Assembly: GCA_902825875.1 (NCBI GenBank) | Contig: CADECP010000010.1 | Location: 62,001 to 126,000 of the forward strand | Direction: 5' to 3' | Length of the DNA stretch: 64,000 nucleotides | Source of the DNA: an uncultured Acidobacteriota bacterium | GTDB lineage: Bacteria > Acidobacteriota > Blastocatellia > RBC074 | The notes under the pieces: model-generated | The model's database searches: none | Seen by the model: the letters and a program-made list of their open reading frames with translations, nothing else | What the model was told of the DNA's origin: nothing | Program-made: the position numbers and the translations under genes | Shown: in pieces, positions 17,173 through 25,960 of the stretch | Numbering within the stretch: position 1 is the first letter of the stretch | Layout: each line of letters begins with the position of its first letter

Positions 17173-17409
17173 TCATTCAAAAACAAACTTGATCTTCATC
17201 TTTCGTTTACCGATTCCGTGAGCTTCGTACCAATGAATTTCGGCGGTTTGGATTGTACCATCATCCAATTCGACTTCGGCAACCCCCTTCAATTTGCGCC
17301 AGTTCCCTTTGCCATAACGACGATTGAGCAAGGCCAATTCTCGAATGCCGCGACCGACAGCAATCGTTTCAGTGTCTCGAATCTGGCTGACAAGCTTGAA
17401 GTTCTGCAT
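17173..17409 (-). CDS. Small conserved-type hypothetical protein, second of an adjacent pair
   Basis: 78 residues, basic. It contains IAVGRGIRELALLNRRYGKGNWRK, then a short acidic strand and HWYEAHGIGKRKMKIK. The IHWYEA..GIGK motif is one I associate with small proteins of unknown role found next to partners like the 16918-17169 product. The pair is 3 bases apart and on the same strand, which suggests one unit. A regulatory or toxin-antitoxin role is possible but not shown. Confidence 0.6.
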   Translation of the reverse strand: MQNFKLVSQIRDTETIAVGRGIRELALLNRRYGKGNWRKLKGVAEVELDDGTIQTAEIHWYEAHGIGKRKMKIKFVFE

Positions 17410-17418
17410 GGTTTACTT

Positions 17419-18438
17419 TCATGGCTTCACCGGCTTGCCTTCATTCGCCGCCGCATAAAGTGCCATGACCAATTCCAGCGACTTGCGGCCTTCGCACCCG
17501 TCAATCATCGGAGCGCGGTTTTCCAGAACGGCGTGCAGCATGTCTTCGATCTGGCGACGATGGCCTTCGTTGGAAATGGCTGCCGGATTGGCCGAACCGT
17601 CCGTCAACTGTTCAGCTTCGCCTGTGTCGGCATCTTCGCCGTCAATCGCCCAAACGCTGATGGCATCTCCGTCCAAAATGATCGAGCCGCGTTCGCCGGA
17701 AATTTCCAGCCGCCGTTTGAAACCTGGCTTGGCCGAAGTCGTCGCTTGAACGACGCCAAGCGCGCCGTTTTGAAATTTCACCGTGCCGACCAACGTGTCT
17801 TCGGCTTCGATGTGCGGATAGCGCAGAGCCGATTTCATGGCGAAAGCCAGTTCAACCGGCCCCATTATCCAGCGCAGCAAATCCACAGTGTGAATGGCCT
17901 GGTTAATCAAAGCGCCGCCGCCATCCTGAGCCATTGTTCCGTGCCACGAATCGGCGTAATACTCCGGCGCTCGATACCATTTCACTAGCGCATCGCCGAC
18001 CATCAATTTGCCTAAACGACCATCGTCAATTGCCTGCTTGATGCGCTGAACCGCAGGCAAAAAGCGCGATTGAAAAATCACACCGAGCTTTACTCCCGCT
18101 CGGTCGCAAGCCGCAATCAGCGCATCGGCCTTTTCCAAATTGGTTTCAATCGGCTTTTCAGTCAGCACGTGCTTTCCGTATTCGGCTGCGCGAATACCAA
18201 GATCGGCGTGCCTGCCGCTTGGCGTGCAGACATTGACGATCTGCAATCCGGGGTGCTGCAAAAACTGGTCGTAATCGGTGTAAGACGCGCAGCCAAATTT
18301 CGCGGCAAATTCCGCTGCGCGAGCTTCATCACGTCCGCAGACAGCAACCAACTTTGCTCCGCTGATTTGTTCAATCGCGGCAGCTTGCACCGCTCCGATC
18401 ATTCCACCGCCGACAATGCCAAAACCGATTTCGTTCAT
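17419..18438 (-). CDS. Gfo/Idh/MocA-family oxidoreductase (cytoplasmic)
   Basis: 339 residues from the ATG at 18438, which is preceded by GGGGAAAAG; a longer frame back to 18552 has no support. Residues 1-120 are a Rossmann fold ([18 protein letters not shown]), followed by [29 protein letters not shown], where the EKP holds the catalytic Lys. The C-terminal ~200 residues are the substrate domain. NAD(P)-dependent oxidation of a sugar or inositol-type alcohol is likely, substrate unknown. Unlike the three other Gfo/Idh/MocA proteins in this window it has no signal peptide. Confidence 0.9.
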   Translation of the reverse strand: MNEIGFGIVGGGMIGAVQAAAIEQISGAKLVAVCGRDEARAAEFAAKFGCASYTDYDQFLQHPGLQIVNVCTPSGRHADLGIRAAEYGKHVLTEKPIETNLEKADALIAACDRAGVKLGVIFQSRFLPAVQRIKQAIDDGRLGKLMVGDALVKWYRAPEYYADSWHGTMAQDGGGALINQAIHTVDLLRWIMGPVELAFAMKSALRYPHIEAEDTLVGTVKFQNGALGVVQATTSAKPGFKRRLEISGERGSIILDGDAISVWAIDGEDADTGEAEQLTDGSANPAAISNEGHRRQIEDMLHAVLENRAPMIDGCEGRKSLELVMALYAAANEGKPVKP

Positions 18439-18658
18439 TGTTCTTTTCCCCGTAATTCGAGATTTAAGATTACCGTTGCCCTTCAGTTGGCAGAAAAATG
18501 GGAGCAGAAACAAAGCCAGATTTTTTTCTGCCCCACTTTTTCTGCCAGTCATTGTTTTTGCAACTCATACTGAGATTTGTTGTGAGTTTGCGCTTGCCCG
18601 AAGTTCGTCGCGCAAGCTAGTCTTGCCGCCTTCGCAAAATCAATCATAGGAGACTGAA

Positions 18659-19033
18659 ATGCCGATCACAATCAACGGCTTTCACCACGCCGGATTTCTG
18701 GTCACGGACATCGAACGCGCCGCAGACTTTTACGAAAACGTGTTGGGCTTGAGCAAATTGCCTCGCCCGGAACTTGGCTTTCCCGGACGCTGGTACGATT
18801 TGAACAATGGGCATCAACTGCATTTGATGAGCGTTGCCGAAATGCCAACGCATGCTGACCCGCCGCGCCACGACCGACACATCGCCCTGAACGTTCCCGA
18901 TCCGGCAGAAACCGAACGCCAATTGCGCGAATTCGGCATCGTTGTGAATTACGGCAGCGGGCGCGCAGGCAATCCGCAATTGTTTATCCGCGATCCCGAC
19001 GGCAACACAATTGAACTTCGCTGCAACCGTTGA
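18659..19033 (+). CDS. VOC (glyoxalase/bleomycin resistance) family protein
   Basis: 124 residues, a single VOC domain. It opens with [24 protein letters not shown] (metal-binding His plus the beta-alpha-beta start) and ends with [12 protein letters not shown], which carries the metal-binding Glu. These enzymes are metal-dependent lyases or dioxygenases, or bind small ligands. A GGAGACTGAA Shine-Dalgarno lies just before the ATG. It is transcribed divergently from the oxidoreductase at 17419-18438. Confidence 0.9.
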   Translation: MPITINGFHHAGFLVTDIERAADFYENVLGLSKLPRPELGFPGRWYDLNNGHQLHLMSVAEMPTHADPPRHDRHIALNVPDPAETERQLREFGIVVNYGSGRAGNPQLFIRDPDGNTIELRCNR

Positions 19034-19036
19034 TTT

Positions 19037-19140
19037 GGAGTGCGGCGACTTGTCGCCGCTTTTCTTTCTTTGACGAAGGTTTGCTTCGTCAGCAATGCTG
19101 CTGAGTTGAGCGCCAAAGCTGCGCCAAAGCGCAGCACTCC
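19037..19140. repeat. Palindromic repeat (GGAGTGCTGCG family), full copy
   Basis: GGAGTGCGGCGACTTGTCGC on the left and GCTGCGCCAAAGCGCAGCACTCC on the right are related to the arms at 8306-8417. It begins 3 bases after the VOC stop and fills the gap to the next gene. A frame that runs through it makes a false 41-residue extension of the next protein. Confidence 0.8.
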
Positions 19141-19162
19141 ACACAATCCTTCAAACCTGAAA

Positions 19163-20623
19163 ATGACTGACACAACAAAATCCTATCGCCGCGTAGCCGC
19201 GCTGAAAACCGCTGACGACTTCGCCAACTACCTTTCCGAACTCGGCGTTGAGTTGCCCTTTGACCGTGAACTGCAATCCGGTGCGGAATCTCCGCTTGGG
19301 CAACCGTACCAACTTGACGGTTTCACCATCGGCAATCGGTTTTCGATTTTGCCGATGGAAGGTTGGGATGGAACTCCCGACGGTCGTCCGTCCGATTTGA
19401 CCATTCGTCGTTGGAAAAACTTCGGCGCAAGCGGAGCCAAGTTGATTTGGGGCGGTGAAGCCGTCGCCGTTCGTCACGATGGCCGAGCCAATCCGAATCA
19501 ATTGTTGCTGAACGATCAAACCGCTGGCGAATTGGATAAGCTGCGGCAGGTTTTGATTGATGCTCACCGCGAAAAATGCGGCACGACAAACGATTTGCTG
19601 ATTGGTTTGCAGCTTACGCATTCCGGGCGTTTTTCTCGCCCCAACGGCAAGACTCTGGAATCGCGTATCCTGTACCGCCATCCGCTGCTGGATAAAAAGT
19701 TCGGCATCACTTCAGACGCGGCGATTTTCAGCGACGCGGAAATTGACGACCTGATCGGAGATTTTGCCAAAGCCGCCAAACACGCCGAAGCCGCAGGCTT
19801 TCAATTCGTAGACTTGAAACATTGCCACGGTTATTTAGGCCACGAATTTCTGAGCGCGACGAGCAGGCCTGGAAAATACGGCGGCAGTTTTGAAAACCGA
19901 ACACGCTTTTTGCGCGAACTGGTCGCCGCCATTCACAGCGAAGCTCCGAGTTTGCAATTCGGCGTTCGCCTGAGCGCCTTCGACTTTCTTCCATTCAAAA
20001 TGGGCGGCGACAAAGTCGGCGTGCCCGAAGAATTCAATGGTCATTACGAACACGCCTTTGGCGGAGACGCGGATAATCCCCTGGCCATCAATCTGGCCGA
20101 AGCCTTTCAATTTTTCGAGTTGCTGCAGGAATTGGGAATCAAGCTGGTTTGCACGACGGCGGGCAGCCCTTACTACAACCCGCACATTCAACGCCCGGCG
20201 ATGTTTCCGCCGTCGGATGGTTATTTGCCGCCAGAAGACCCGCTGGTCGGCGTCGCCCGCCAAATCAAAGTCACTGCGGAATTGAAAACACGCTTTCCGC
20301 AAATGTGCGTCGTCGGTTCGGGCTACACGTATTTGCAGGAATGGCTGCCGAACGTAGGCCAGCATTTCGTTCGCACCGGGCAGGTGGATTTTGTCGGATT
20401 GGGGCGGCTGGTTTTGTCGTATCACGATCTGCCGTTCGACGTGGTCAACGGCAACAAGCTGCAAACCAAACGCATCTGCCGCACCTTCAGCGATTGCACC
20501 ACAGGCCCGCGCAATGGATTGGTTTCCGGCTGTTACCCGCTCGATCCGTTTTACAAAGCTCACCCGCAGGCGGAAGAACTGAAGGCGGTCAAAGAAAAAC
20601 TCAAAGCAGGTCAGACTGCATAA
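19163..20623 (+). CDS. NADH:flavin oxidoreductase, Old Yellow Enzyme family
   Basis: 486 residues from the ATG at 19163; an in-frame extension upstream lies in a repeat and is not credible. The TIM-barrel FMN core starts near residue 60 ([12 protein letters not shown]). Family marks are [25 protein letters not shown] (substrate-binding His pair) and [17 protein letters not shown], and the C-terminal FVGLGR region. These enzymes reduce activated C=C bonds with NAD(P)H. It is longer than the usual ~360-400 residues, with an N-terminal extension of ~60 residues and a longer middle section. Cytoplasmic. Confidence 0.88.
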   Translation: MTDTTKSYRRVAALKTADDFANYLSELGVELPFDRELQSGAESPLGQPYQLDGFTIGNRFSILPMEGWDGTPDGRPSDLTIRRWKNFGASGAKLIWGGEAVAVRHDGRANPNQLLLNDQTAGELDKLRQVLIDAHREKCGTTNDLLIGLQLTHSGRFSRPNGKTLESRILYRHPLLDKKFGITSDAAIFSDAEIDDLIGDFAKAAKHAEAAGFQFVDLKHCHGYLGHEFLSATSRPGKYGGSFENRTRFLRELVAAIHSEAPSLQFGVRLSAFDFLPFKMGGDKVGVPEEFNGHYEHAFGGDADNPLAINLAEAFQFFELLQELGIKLVCTTAGSPYYNPHIQRPAMFPPSDGYLPPEDPLVGVARQIKVTAELKTRFPQMCVVGSGYTYLQEWLPNVGQHFVRTGQVDFVGLGRLVLSYHDLPFDVVNGNKLQTKRICRTFSDCTTGPRNGLVSGCYPLDPFYKAHPQAEELKAVKEKLKAGQTA

Positions 20624-20663
20624 GCCAGAAGTAACGTCGTTGCCTTATTCATTTGGTTAGAAG

Positions 20664-20950
20664 CTGATATTACGCGAATAAGAAATGAGCGTTGATCTTG
20701 ACTTGGTTTTCGTCCCGGCAGGGACTTTTGAAAATAGCCCAGCAGTTCACTGCTGGGAAAAGGAGCGAATGAGTCCGCGTCCTGTAGGGACGCTTGAAAT
20801 CCTCGCCAGCCAAGACTCAAGCGTCCCTACAGGACGCGGCAGAACGCTCATTGCTTCCCGGCGATGAATCGCCGGGCTATTCTCAAACCGTCCCTGCCGG
20901 GACGAAGAAACTGTTAAATCTCGAACTGACTCGTCACCGCGTAATATCAG
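20664..20950. mobile_element. MITE-like palindromic element, copy B (complete)
   Basis: A 287-bp element bounded by perfect 13-bp terminal inverted repeats: CTGATATTACGCG at 20664-20676 and CGCGTAATATCAG at 20938-20950. Internally it holds a GTCCCGGCAGGGAC/GTCCCTGCCGGGAC outer pair, a GCCCAGCAGTTCACTGCTGGG hairpin, and a central GCGTCCTGTAGGGACGC inverted repeat. The left flank TTAGAAG and right flank TTAGGAG could be a decayed 7-bp target duplication. Copy A is at 2015-2263. No ORF is present, so it would need a transposase in trans. Confidence 0.8.
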
Positions 20951-20965
20951 TTAGGAGTCGAAGGT

Positions 20966-21337
20966 ATGACGTTAATTGAATTGCTCTACCTTATCGCGAT
21001 GATTGCTATCGGCATTTTCTGCGGCAAAGCGATGTATCCGATTGGCGGTTTTTGGCTCGCAACTCCCGGTTTCATTGCTGGCGTGCTTCTAATTCCGTTT
21101 CTCACTTTTGCATACGACAGATACAGACGCTGGGCGTACTTGGGCGACAAACCGATGCCAGATTGTTCATGCGGCGGCTCGGGATACATCTACGAAAAAA
21201 CCACTGAAGGAAAGTATTGCTTGCTCTGCCAGCAATGCAGAGCAATTTATGAGAAAGACAAAGATCAGGTGTTTGTGTTTGAGAACGGCGTAAAGATTCC
21301 CTATAAGCGATTGGTAAAGCATCAAGGCTGGGTCTAA
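20966..21337 (+). CDS. Small membrane protein with C-terminal zinc-ribbon-like Cys pairs
   Basis: 123 residues. Two hydrophobic segments (~5-20 and ~28-48) are followed by a cytoplasmic or periplasmic domain with two Cys clusters, CSCGGSG and CLLCQQC, spaced ~20 residues as in zinc ribbons. No family was recognised. The start codon is 16 bases beyond the right end of the MITE-like element; the intervening AGGAGTCGAAGG supplies the ribosome-binding site, so the native upstream region is displaced by the element. Confidence 0.6.
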   Translation: MTLIELLYLIAMIAIGIFCGKAMYPIGGFWLATPGFIAGVLLIPFLTFAYDRYRRWAYLGDKPMPDCSCGGSGYIYEKTTEGKYCLLCQQCRAIYEKDKDQVFVFENGVKIPYKRLVKHQGWV

Positions 21338-21505
21338 ATCCCTACAATCGCGCCGCCGAATTTCTTCTTGCCTCGACTTGGCAAAAGTCTTACCATCCGC
21401 CTGCCTTTGAATTGAAAGAATCCCGACCCGGTTCAAAGTCTTTATCACTTCCGCTTTGAACTAAAATCTCGAAAAGTAAAACAACGCAGTACCCCGGAGA
21501 TGCAC

Positions 21506-22615
21506 ATGCCTTTCGACAACGAGTTCACCATCGGAATCGAAGAAGAGTTTCAGATCATTGACCCGCAAACCCGCGAATTGCGTTCGCGGGTGAACGAAAT
21601 TTTGGAAGAAGGCCAGATGCTGCTCGGCGAGCAGGTCAAACCTGAAATGCACCAGTCAATGATCGAAGTCGGCACGGGCATTTGCCGCGATGTCAAAGAA
21701 GCCCGGCAGGATGTCATCAAACTGCGCCGGGCGATTGCCGAACTCGCCCATCGCAAAGGTCTGGCGATTGTCGCGGCTTCGACGCACCCGATTTCGCACT
21801 GGGCTGATCAACGCATCACCGAAAATGAGCGGTACTACCAACTGATCGAAGAGTTGCAGCATTCGGCGCGCGCGTTGTTGATCTTTGGCATGCACGTTCA
21901 CGTCGGAGTCGCCGACCGCGAAGCCGCCATTGCCGTAATGAACGCTGCGCGGTATTTTTTGCCGCACGTTTACGCGCTTTCGACCAGTTCGCCGTTCTGG
22001 ATTGGCCGCAACACCGGAATGAAAAGTTACCGGTACGAGGTTTTCAAACAGTTCCCGCGCACGGGCATCCCTGATTATTTCAACTCGGTCAGCGAATTCG
22101 ACAATTACGTCAACCTGCTGATCAAAACCGGTTGCATTGATAACGGCAAAAAGATTTGGTGGGACGTGCGTCCGCATCACGTTTATCCGACGTTGGAATA
22201 TCGCATCTGCGACATTCCGACCAAAGTCGAAGAAACCATCACCATTGCCGCTCTGTTGCAGGCAATCACGGCCAAACTTTATAAGCTTTATCGGCAGAAC
22301 ATGGGTTACAGGCTTTATCGCCGCGCTTTGATCGAAGAAAACAAATGGCGCGCCGCACGGTACGCGCTGGAAGGCAACCTGATTGATTTCGGCAAACGCG
22401 AAGAAGTCCCGCTTCGCAGTTTGATTCTGGAATTGCTGGAATTCGTTGACGATGTGGTGGACGAACTCGGCAGCCGCGAAGAGATCAATTACGTCCACAA
22501 AATTCTGGAAAACGGAACCAGCGCCGACCGCCAATTGCGCGTGTATCACCAAACCGGCGACCTGAAAGCCGTCGTTGATCTGTTGATAAAAGAAACGCTG
22601 GAAGGCGTGTTTTGA
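21506..22615 (+). CDS. Carboxylate-amine ligase of the YbdK / GCS2 family
   Basis: 369 residues. The ATG at 21506 has GGAG 7 bases upstream, whereas the ATG at 21500 directly abuts that GGAG, so 21506 is preferred. The N-terminal FTIGIEEEFQI, the MHQSMIEVGTGIC strand and GMHVHVGV are family marks of ATP-dependent glutamate-cysteine ligase-like enzymes (GCS2). The whole length fits YbdK. It would join an amino acid carboxylate to an amine, but substrate is unknown; true GshA function is not implied. The following small gene overlaps or nearly touches its stop. Confidence 0.9.
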   Translation: MPFDNEFTIGIEEEFQIIDPQTRELRSRVNEILEEGQMLLGEQVKPEMHQSMIEVGTGICRDVKEARQDVIKLRRAIAELAHRKGLAIVAASTHPISHWADQRITENERYYQLIEELQHSARALLIFGMHVHVGVADREAAIAVMNAARYFLPHVYALSTSSPFWIGRNTGMKSYRYEVFKQFPRTGIPDYFNSVSEFDNYVNLLIKTGCIDNGKKIWWDVRPHHVYPTLEYRICDIPTKVEETITIAALLQAITAKLYKLYRQNMGYRLYRRALIEENKWRAARYALEGNLIDFGKREEVPLRSLILELLEFVDDVVDELGSREEINYVHKILENGTSADRQLRVYHQTGDLKAVVDLLIKETLEGVF

Positions 22616-22626
22616 TAGAGGAAGTT

Positions 22627-22842
22627 ATGCAGGCATCTTTATCTTTTGGAGCAGTTCTTGAAGCTGCCGATTCTTTATCCTTAGAGGAAAAAGAAACCTT
22701 GATTGATATTCTCAGCCACAGAATGGCGGAGAATAATCGTCAAAAAGTGATTGAAGAAATTAAAGAAGCGCGCAAGGACTTTTCGTCAGGCGTCTGTCAC
22801 GAGACAACTGCTGACGAATTGATGAAAGCGATCCTTTCTTGA
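22627..22842 (+). CDS. Small antitoxin-like protein without visible toxin partner
   Basis: 71 residues from the ATG at 22627, which has GAGGA 5 bases upstream; a TTG at 22612 is possible but weaker. The protein is acidic and helical (ADSLSLEEKETLIDILSHRM, then EEIKEARKDFSSGVCHETTADELMKAIL), a layout I associate with addiction-module antitoxins. No toxin ORF follows in the next 200 bases, so it is either an orphan or a different small protein. Confidence 0.55.
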   Translation: MQASLSFGAVLEAADSLSLEEKETLIDILSHRMAENNRQKVIEEIKEARKDFSSGVCHETTADELMKAILS

Positions 22843-23049
22843 AGACGAAGTTTATTAACGAAAGAATCTCGCCCCACACTTCACCACCCCCACACAGATG
22901 CCCCGCCGAGAAAAGAGACTGAACTCGTGCCATTGAGTTCGGCGAACTGTTCCTTCAAATCATTTTTCCAGGTTTGCTGCCGCGCGGAGTAGGAGTGTCC
23001 CCGCCCGATTTTTCCGCAGTCAAGGTAGCAAACGAAAGTGGTGCCTGTT

Positions 23050-25926
23050 ATGAAAAGATGGTCGAAAATTTCTTTAGTGTTGGTTGCCGTACTCGCTTCG
23101 ATGTTGATGGCGGCTCGTTTGCTGGTTCCCATGATGGGATTGGGCGGAATCGAAAACGAATGGTTAAGTCCGCTGTCGCGATTGATGCCGTTTGCCGCCA
23201 TGGCCATGACGACTTCCATCGTATTGCTGTTTTTATCGCTTCGCTGGCAGGTAAAACCGCTTTACCCGGACGCCCGGCTGGTGGATGAAGCCGAAAAATG
23301 GAGCGAACGTTTCGTCATTGGCGAAGAACTGGAACGCGCCAACTCGTTCATTCCGCAGATCGAAAACACTGGCGAACCGGCGGTGCAAACCAGTTTTACC
23401 AGTTTGCCGATCAGTTCGACGGCAAGAGTAGAAACGGCCACCGAATCGGTAAACCAAATCGAACCGGATTTCGCCGTCGCCGCCACGACACAAACCATGA
23501 CGCAGGCAATCATGAACTCCACAGCGACCACAGACTGGGAAGCTCCTCACTTCGCGTTTGATGAAGGTGATGAAATACTCGAACCCGAAATTTCAGATGT
23601 TGCCGATCAAGACATCAATCGCGTTTTCACTGAACCAGTCGCCAGCGTAAACGGATTTCCGACCGCTTCGACAAATCCGTTGCACCAATTGCCGCCAGTG
23701 CTGCCGGAATTCGCCGGGCGTTCGTTTGAATTGGCGGAATTGATGGCGGCGCGTTCCAATTCTGAAAACAAAGTTTTGAGCCTGCAAGGATTGGGCGGCG
23801 TAGGCAAAACGACGTTGGCGTTGAAACTGGCACACCAACTTGCGGCGCATTATCCCGACGCGCAGTTGTTCGTTGACCTGAAAGGCGCAAGTCCAAAACC
23901 GCTGTCCGTCGCCGAAGCGCAATCGCATGTTATTCGCGCTTACCTGCCTGCCGCGCGTTTGCCGGAAAACGAATCCGAACTCGGCAAACTTTATCAATCG
24001 GTGCTCATCGGCAAACGGGCGTTGTTGTTATTCGACAATGCCGTCAACGCGCAACAAGTCGCTCCGCTGCTTTCCGTCAACGGCAGTTTGGTGGTTGTCA
24101 CTTCGCGCCAGCATTTATCGTTGCCGGGAATGTTCGCCAGCCGTTTGGACAACCTGCCCGCTTCGGAAGCTCAGGAATTGTTGCGGCGTTTGTTGCCGTC
24201 CATCGGCGATGGAGCCGCTCGACTGGCGGAACTTTGTGGCCATTTGCCGCTTGCGTTGCGATTGGCTGCCAGCGCATTGACGCAAAATCCTGAACTCAGC
24301 GTCGAAGAATACGCTTCCAGATTGGCTCGCTGGCAAACGCAGGAAGGCACTCGCCGTCCAGTGGATGCAGTCTTGCGCGCCAGTTACGAAATGCTGGTTC
24401 CCGGATTGCGAAAACTCTGGCGGACGCTGGCCGTTTTTCCTGACACGCTGGATGCCAACGCAGCGGCGGCAGTTTGGAAAATTCATCCTGAACGCGCAGC
24501 CCACGCGCTGGAAAGGTTGATGGCTTACAGTTTGATCGAACGTAACCGCGCAACCGGGCGGTATCGCTTGCACGATTTGATGACGCTGTTTGCCGAAACG
24601 TCGCTGAACGGACAGGAACGAGCCATCGCGCGGCATCATCACGCGGCACATTACCAAAGCGTGTTGCACGAAGCCGACGCGCTTTACGAACAAGGCAGCG
24701 AATTTCTGAAACAAGGCCTGGATTTGGTTGATCTGGAATGGCAGAACATTCAAACGGCTCAAACCTGGGCGGCGACTCAATTTGAACAGAACCGCATGGC
24801 TTGCGAATTGTGCAATTCGTTCCCGGACGCCGGGCGGTACGTGCTGGATTTGCGCCAGCATCCGCGCGAGCGAATACGCTGGAGCGAAGCCGCGCTGGCT
24901 GCTTCAGGCAAAATGAAACGACGACGGTCGGTCAGCAAACATTTGATCGCGTTGGGAGATTCGTACGCCGATCTGAGCGAACTTCATCATTCGATTGAAT
25001 GTTATGAACAGGCGCTGGAAATCGCGCGCGAAGCCAAAGACAGGCGTTGCGAAACTGACGCCTTGATCGGACTCGGCACGGCGCATTACCTGAGCGGCGA
25101 TTTGCCGCGAGCGCGTGAATTGCATGAATTCGCGCTGCAAATCGCGCGTGAGCTGGACGACCCGCGCGCCGAATCAAATACGTTGGGTTCTCTGGGACTG
25201 ACGCTGTACGCGCTGGGCGAAGCGCGACAAGCAACCGATTTGCTGGAAAAACAATTGCATCTGGCGCGCGAAATCGGTGATCGGCGCAGCGAAGCCAACG
25301 CGCTCGGCGGACTTGGGCTGACGCATTACGCGCTTGGAGATGCGCGAATGGCGATTGATCTGCTCAACGAACAACACAGCATCACGCGCGAAATCGGCGA
25401 CCGTCGCGGCGAAGCCAGTGCGCTGTCGAATCTGGGCATGGCCTGGAGCAGTTTGAACGAATACGAACCCGCGATCATTTCGCACGAACAGGCGTTGACC
25501 ATCGCCCGCGAAATCGGCGACCGACGCAACGAAGCCAACGCTTTGGGCGGTTCAGGGCAGGCGCATTACCGCAACGGAAACGCTTCGCAAGCCATAGAAC
25601 TGTTCGAGCGCCAACGAATGCTGGCCACTGAAATCGGCGACCGACGCGGCGAAGTTTTGGCGCTGACCAATTTGGGCGAAGCTTATACCGCAACAGGCGA
25701 AGCCAATCGCGCCATCGAATTGTTGCGACAGGCTTTCAACGTCGCCAGCGAAATCAGCGATGTCGCCGGTCAGGCTACGGCCTTGTTCAATCAGGCGCTG
25801 GCAATGAACACCATCGGCAATCGCGCCCAGGCGATGGAACTGGCGCAATCCGCGCTTGAACTGTTTGAAGTCGCCCAGCATCCGGCGGCTGAAACCGTGC
25901 GGCGGCGATTGGTGGAATGGCAGTAA
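23050..25926 (+). CDS. Membrane-anchored STAND-type NTPase with C-terminal TPR array
   Basis: 958 residues from the ATG at 23050 (GTG at 23038 possible). Two hydrophobic segments lie at ~6-27 and ~42-62. A ~150-residue Thr/Glu-rich linker follows. An NB-ARC-like NTPase begins near 220: Walker A GLGGVGKTT (~247-255), Walker B RALLLFDNA, then the sensor VVVTSRQHLSLPGM and a GxP-type LCGHLPLALRLAASAL. A winged-helix-like segment (HDLMTLFAE) precedes ~7 TPR units with a 40-residue period from ~655 to the end. The DNA repeats at ~120-base spacing (~25020-25880). STAND proteins are signal-switch ATPases in regulation, signalling or defence. Confidence 0.88.
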   Translation: MKRWSKISLVLVAVLASMLMAARLLVPMMGLGGIENEWLSPLSRLMPFAAMAMTTSIVLLFLSLRWQVKPLYPDARLVDEAEKWSERFVIGEELERANSFIPQIENTGEPAVQTSFTSLPISSTARVETATESVNQIEPDFAVAATTQTMTQAIMNSTATTDWEAPHFAFDEGDEILEPEISDVADQDINRVFTEPVASVNGFPTASTNPLHQLPPVLPEFAGRSFELAELMAARSNSENKVLSLQGLGGVGKTTLALKLAHQLAAHYPDAQLFVDLKGASPKPLSVAEAQSHVIRAYLPAARLPENESELGKLYQSVLIGKRALLLFDNAVNAQQVAPLLSVNGSLVVVTSRQHLSLPGMFASRLDNLPASEAQELLRRLLPSIGDGAARLAELCGHLPLALRLAASALTQNPELSVEEYASRLARWQTQEGTRRPVDAVLRASYEMLVPGLRKLWRTLAVFPDTLDANAAAAVWKIHPERAAHALERLMAYSLIERNRATGRYRLHDLMTLFAETSLNGQERAIARHHHAAHYQSVLHEADALYEQGSEFLKQGLDLVDLEWQNIQTAQTWAATQFEQNRMACELCNSFPDAGRYVLDLRQHPRERIRWSEAALAASGKMKRRRSVSKHLIALGDSYADLSELHHSIECYEQALEIAREAKDRRCETDALIGLGTAHYLSGDLPRARELHEFALQIARELDDPRAESNTLGSLGLTLYALGEARQATDLLEKQLHLAREIGDRRSEANALGGLGLTHYALGDARMAIDLLNEQHSITREIGDRRGEASALSNLGMAWSSLNEYEPAIISHEQALTIAREIGDRRNEANALGGSGQAHYRNGNASQAIELFERQRMLATEIGDRRGEVLALTNLGEAYTATGEANRAIELLRQAFNVASEISDVAGQATALFNQALAMNTIGNRAQAMELAQSALELFEVAQHPAAETVRRRLVEWQ

Positions 25927-25930
25927 CGTT

Positions 25931-25957
25931 GTGGGACAATTTTGTAAATTGTCCCAC
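25931..25957. terminator. Hairpin between convergent genes (GGGACAATTT family)
   Basis: GTGGGACAATTT and AAATTGTCCCAC pair perfectly over 12 bp with a 3-base loop. It fits exactly into the 34-bp gap between the convergent stop codons of the STAND gene and the nucleoside transporter, so it probably terminates both. The same core recurs at 41284-41310 and 61215-61241. Confidence 0.75.
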
Positions 25958-25960
25958 TTC

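Noticed and set aside
25020-25880. Possible CRISPR or satellite from ~120-base repeats
   Set aside because: The repeats are coding TPR units in one frame, with no spacer-repeat alternation.
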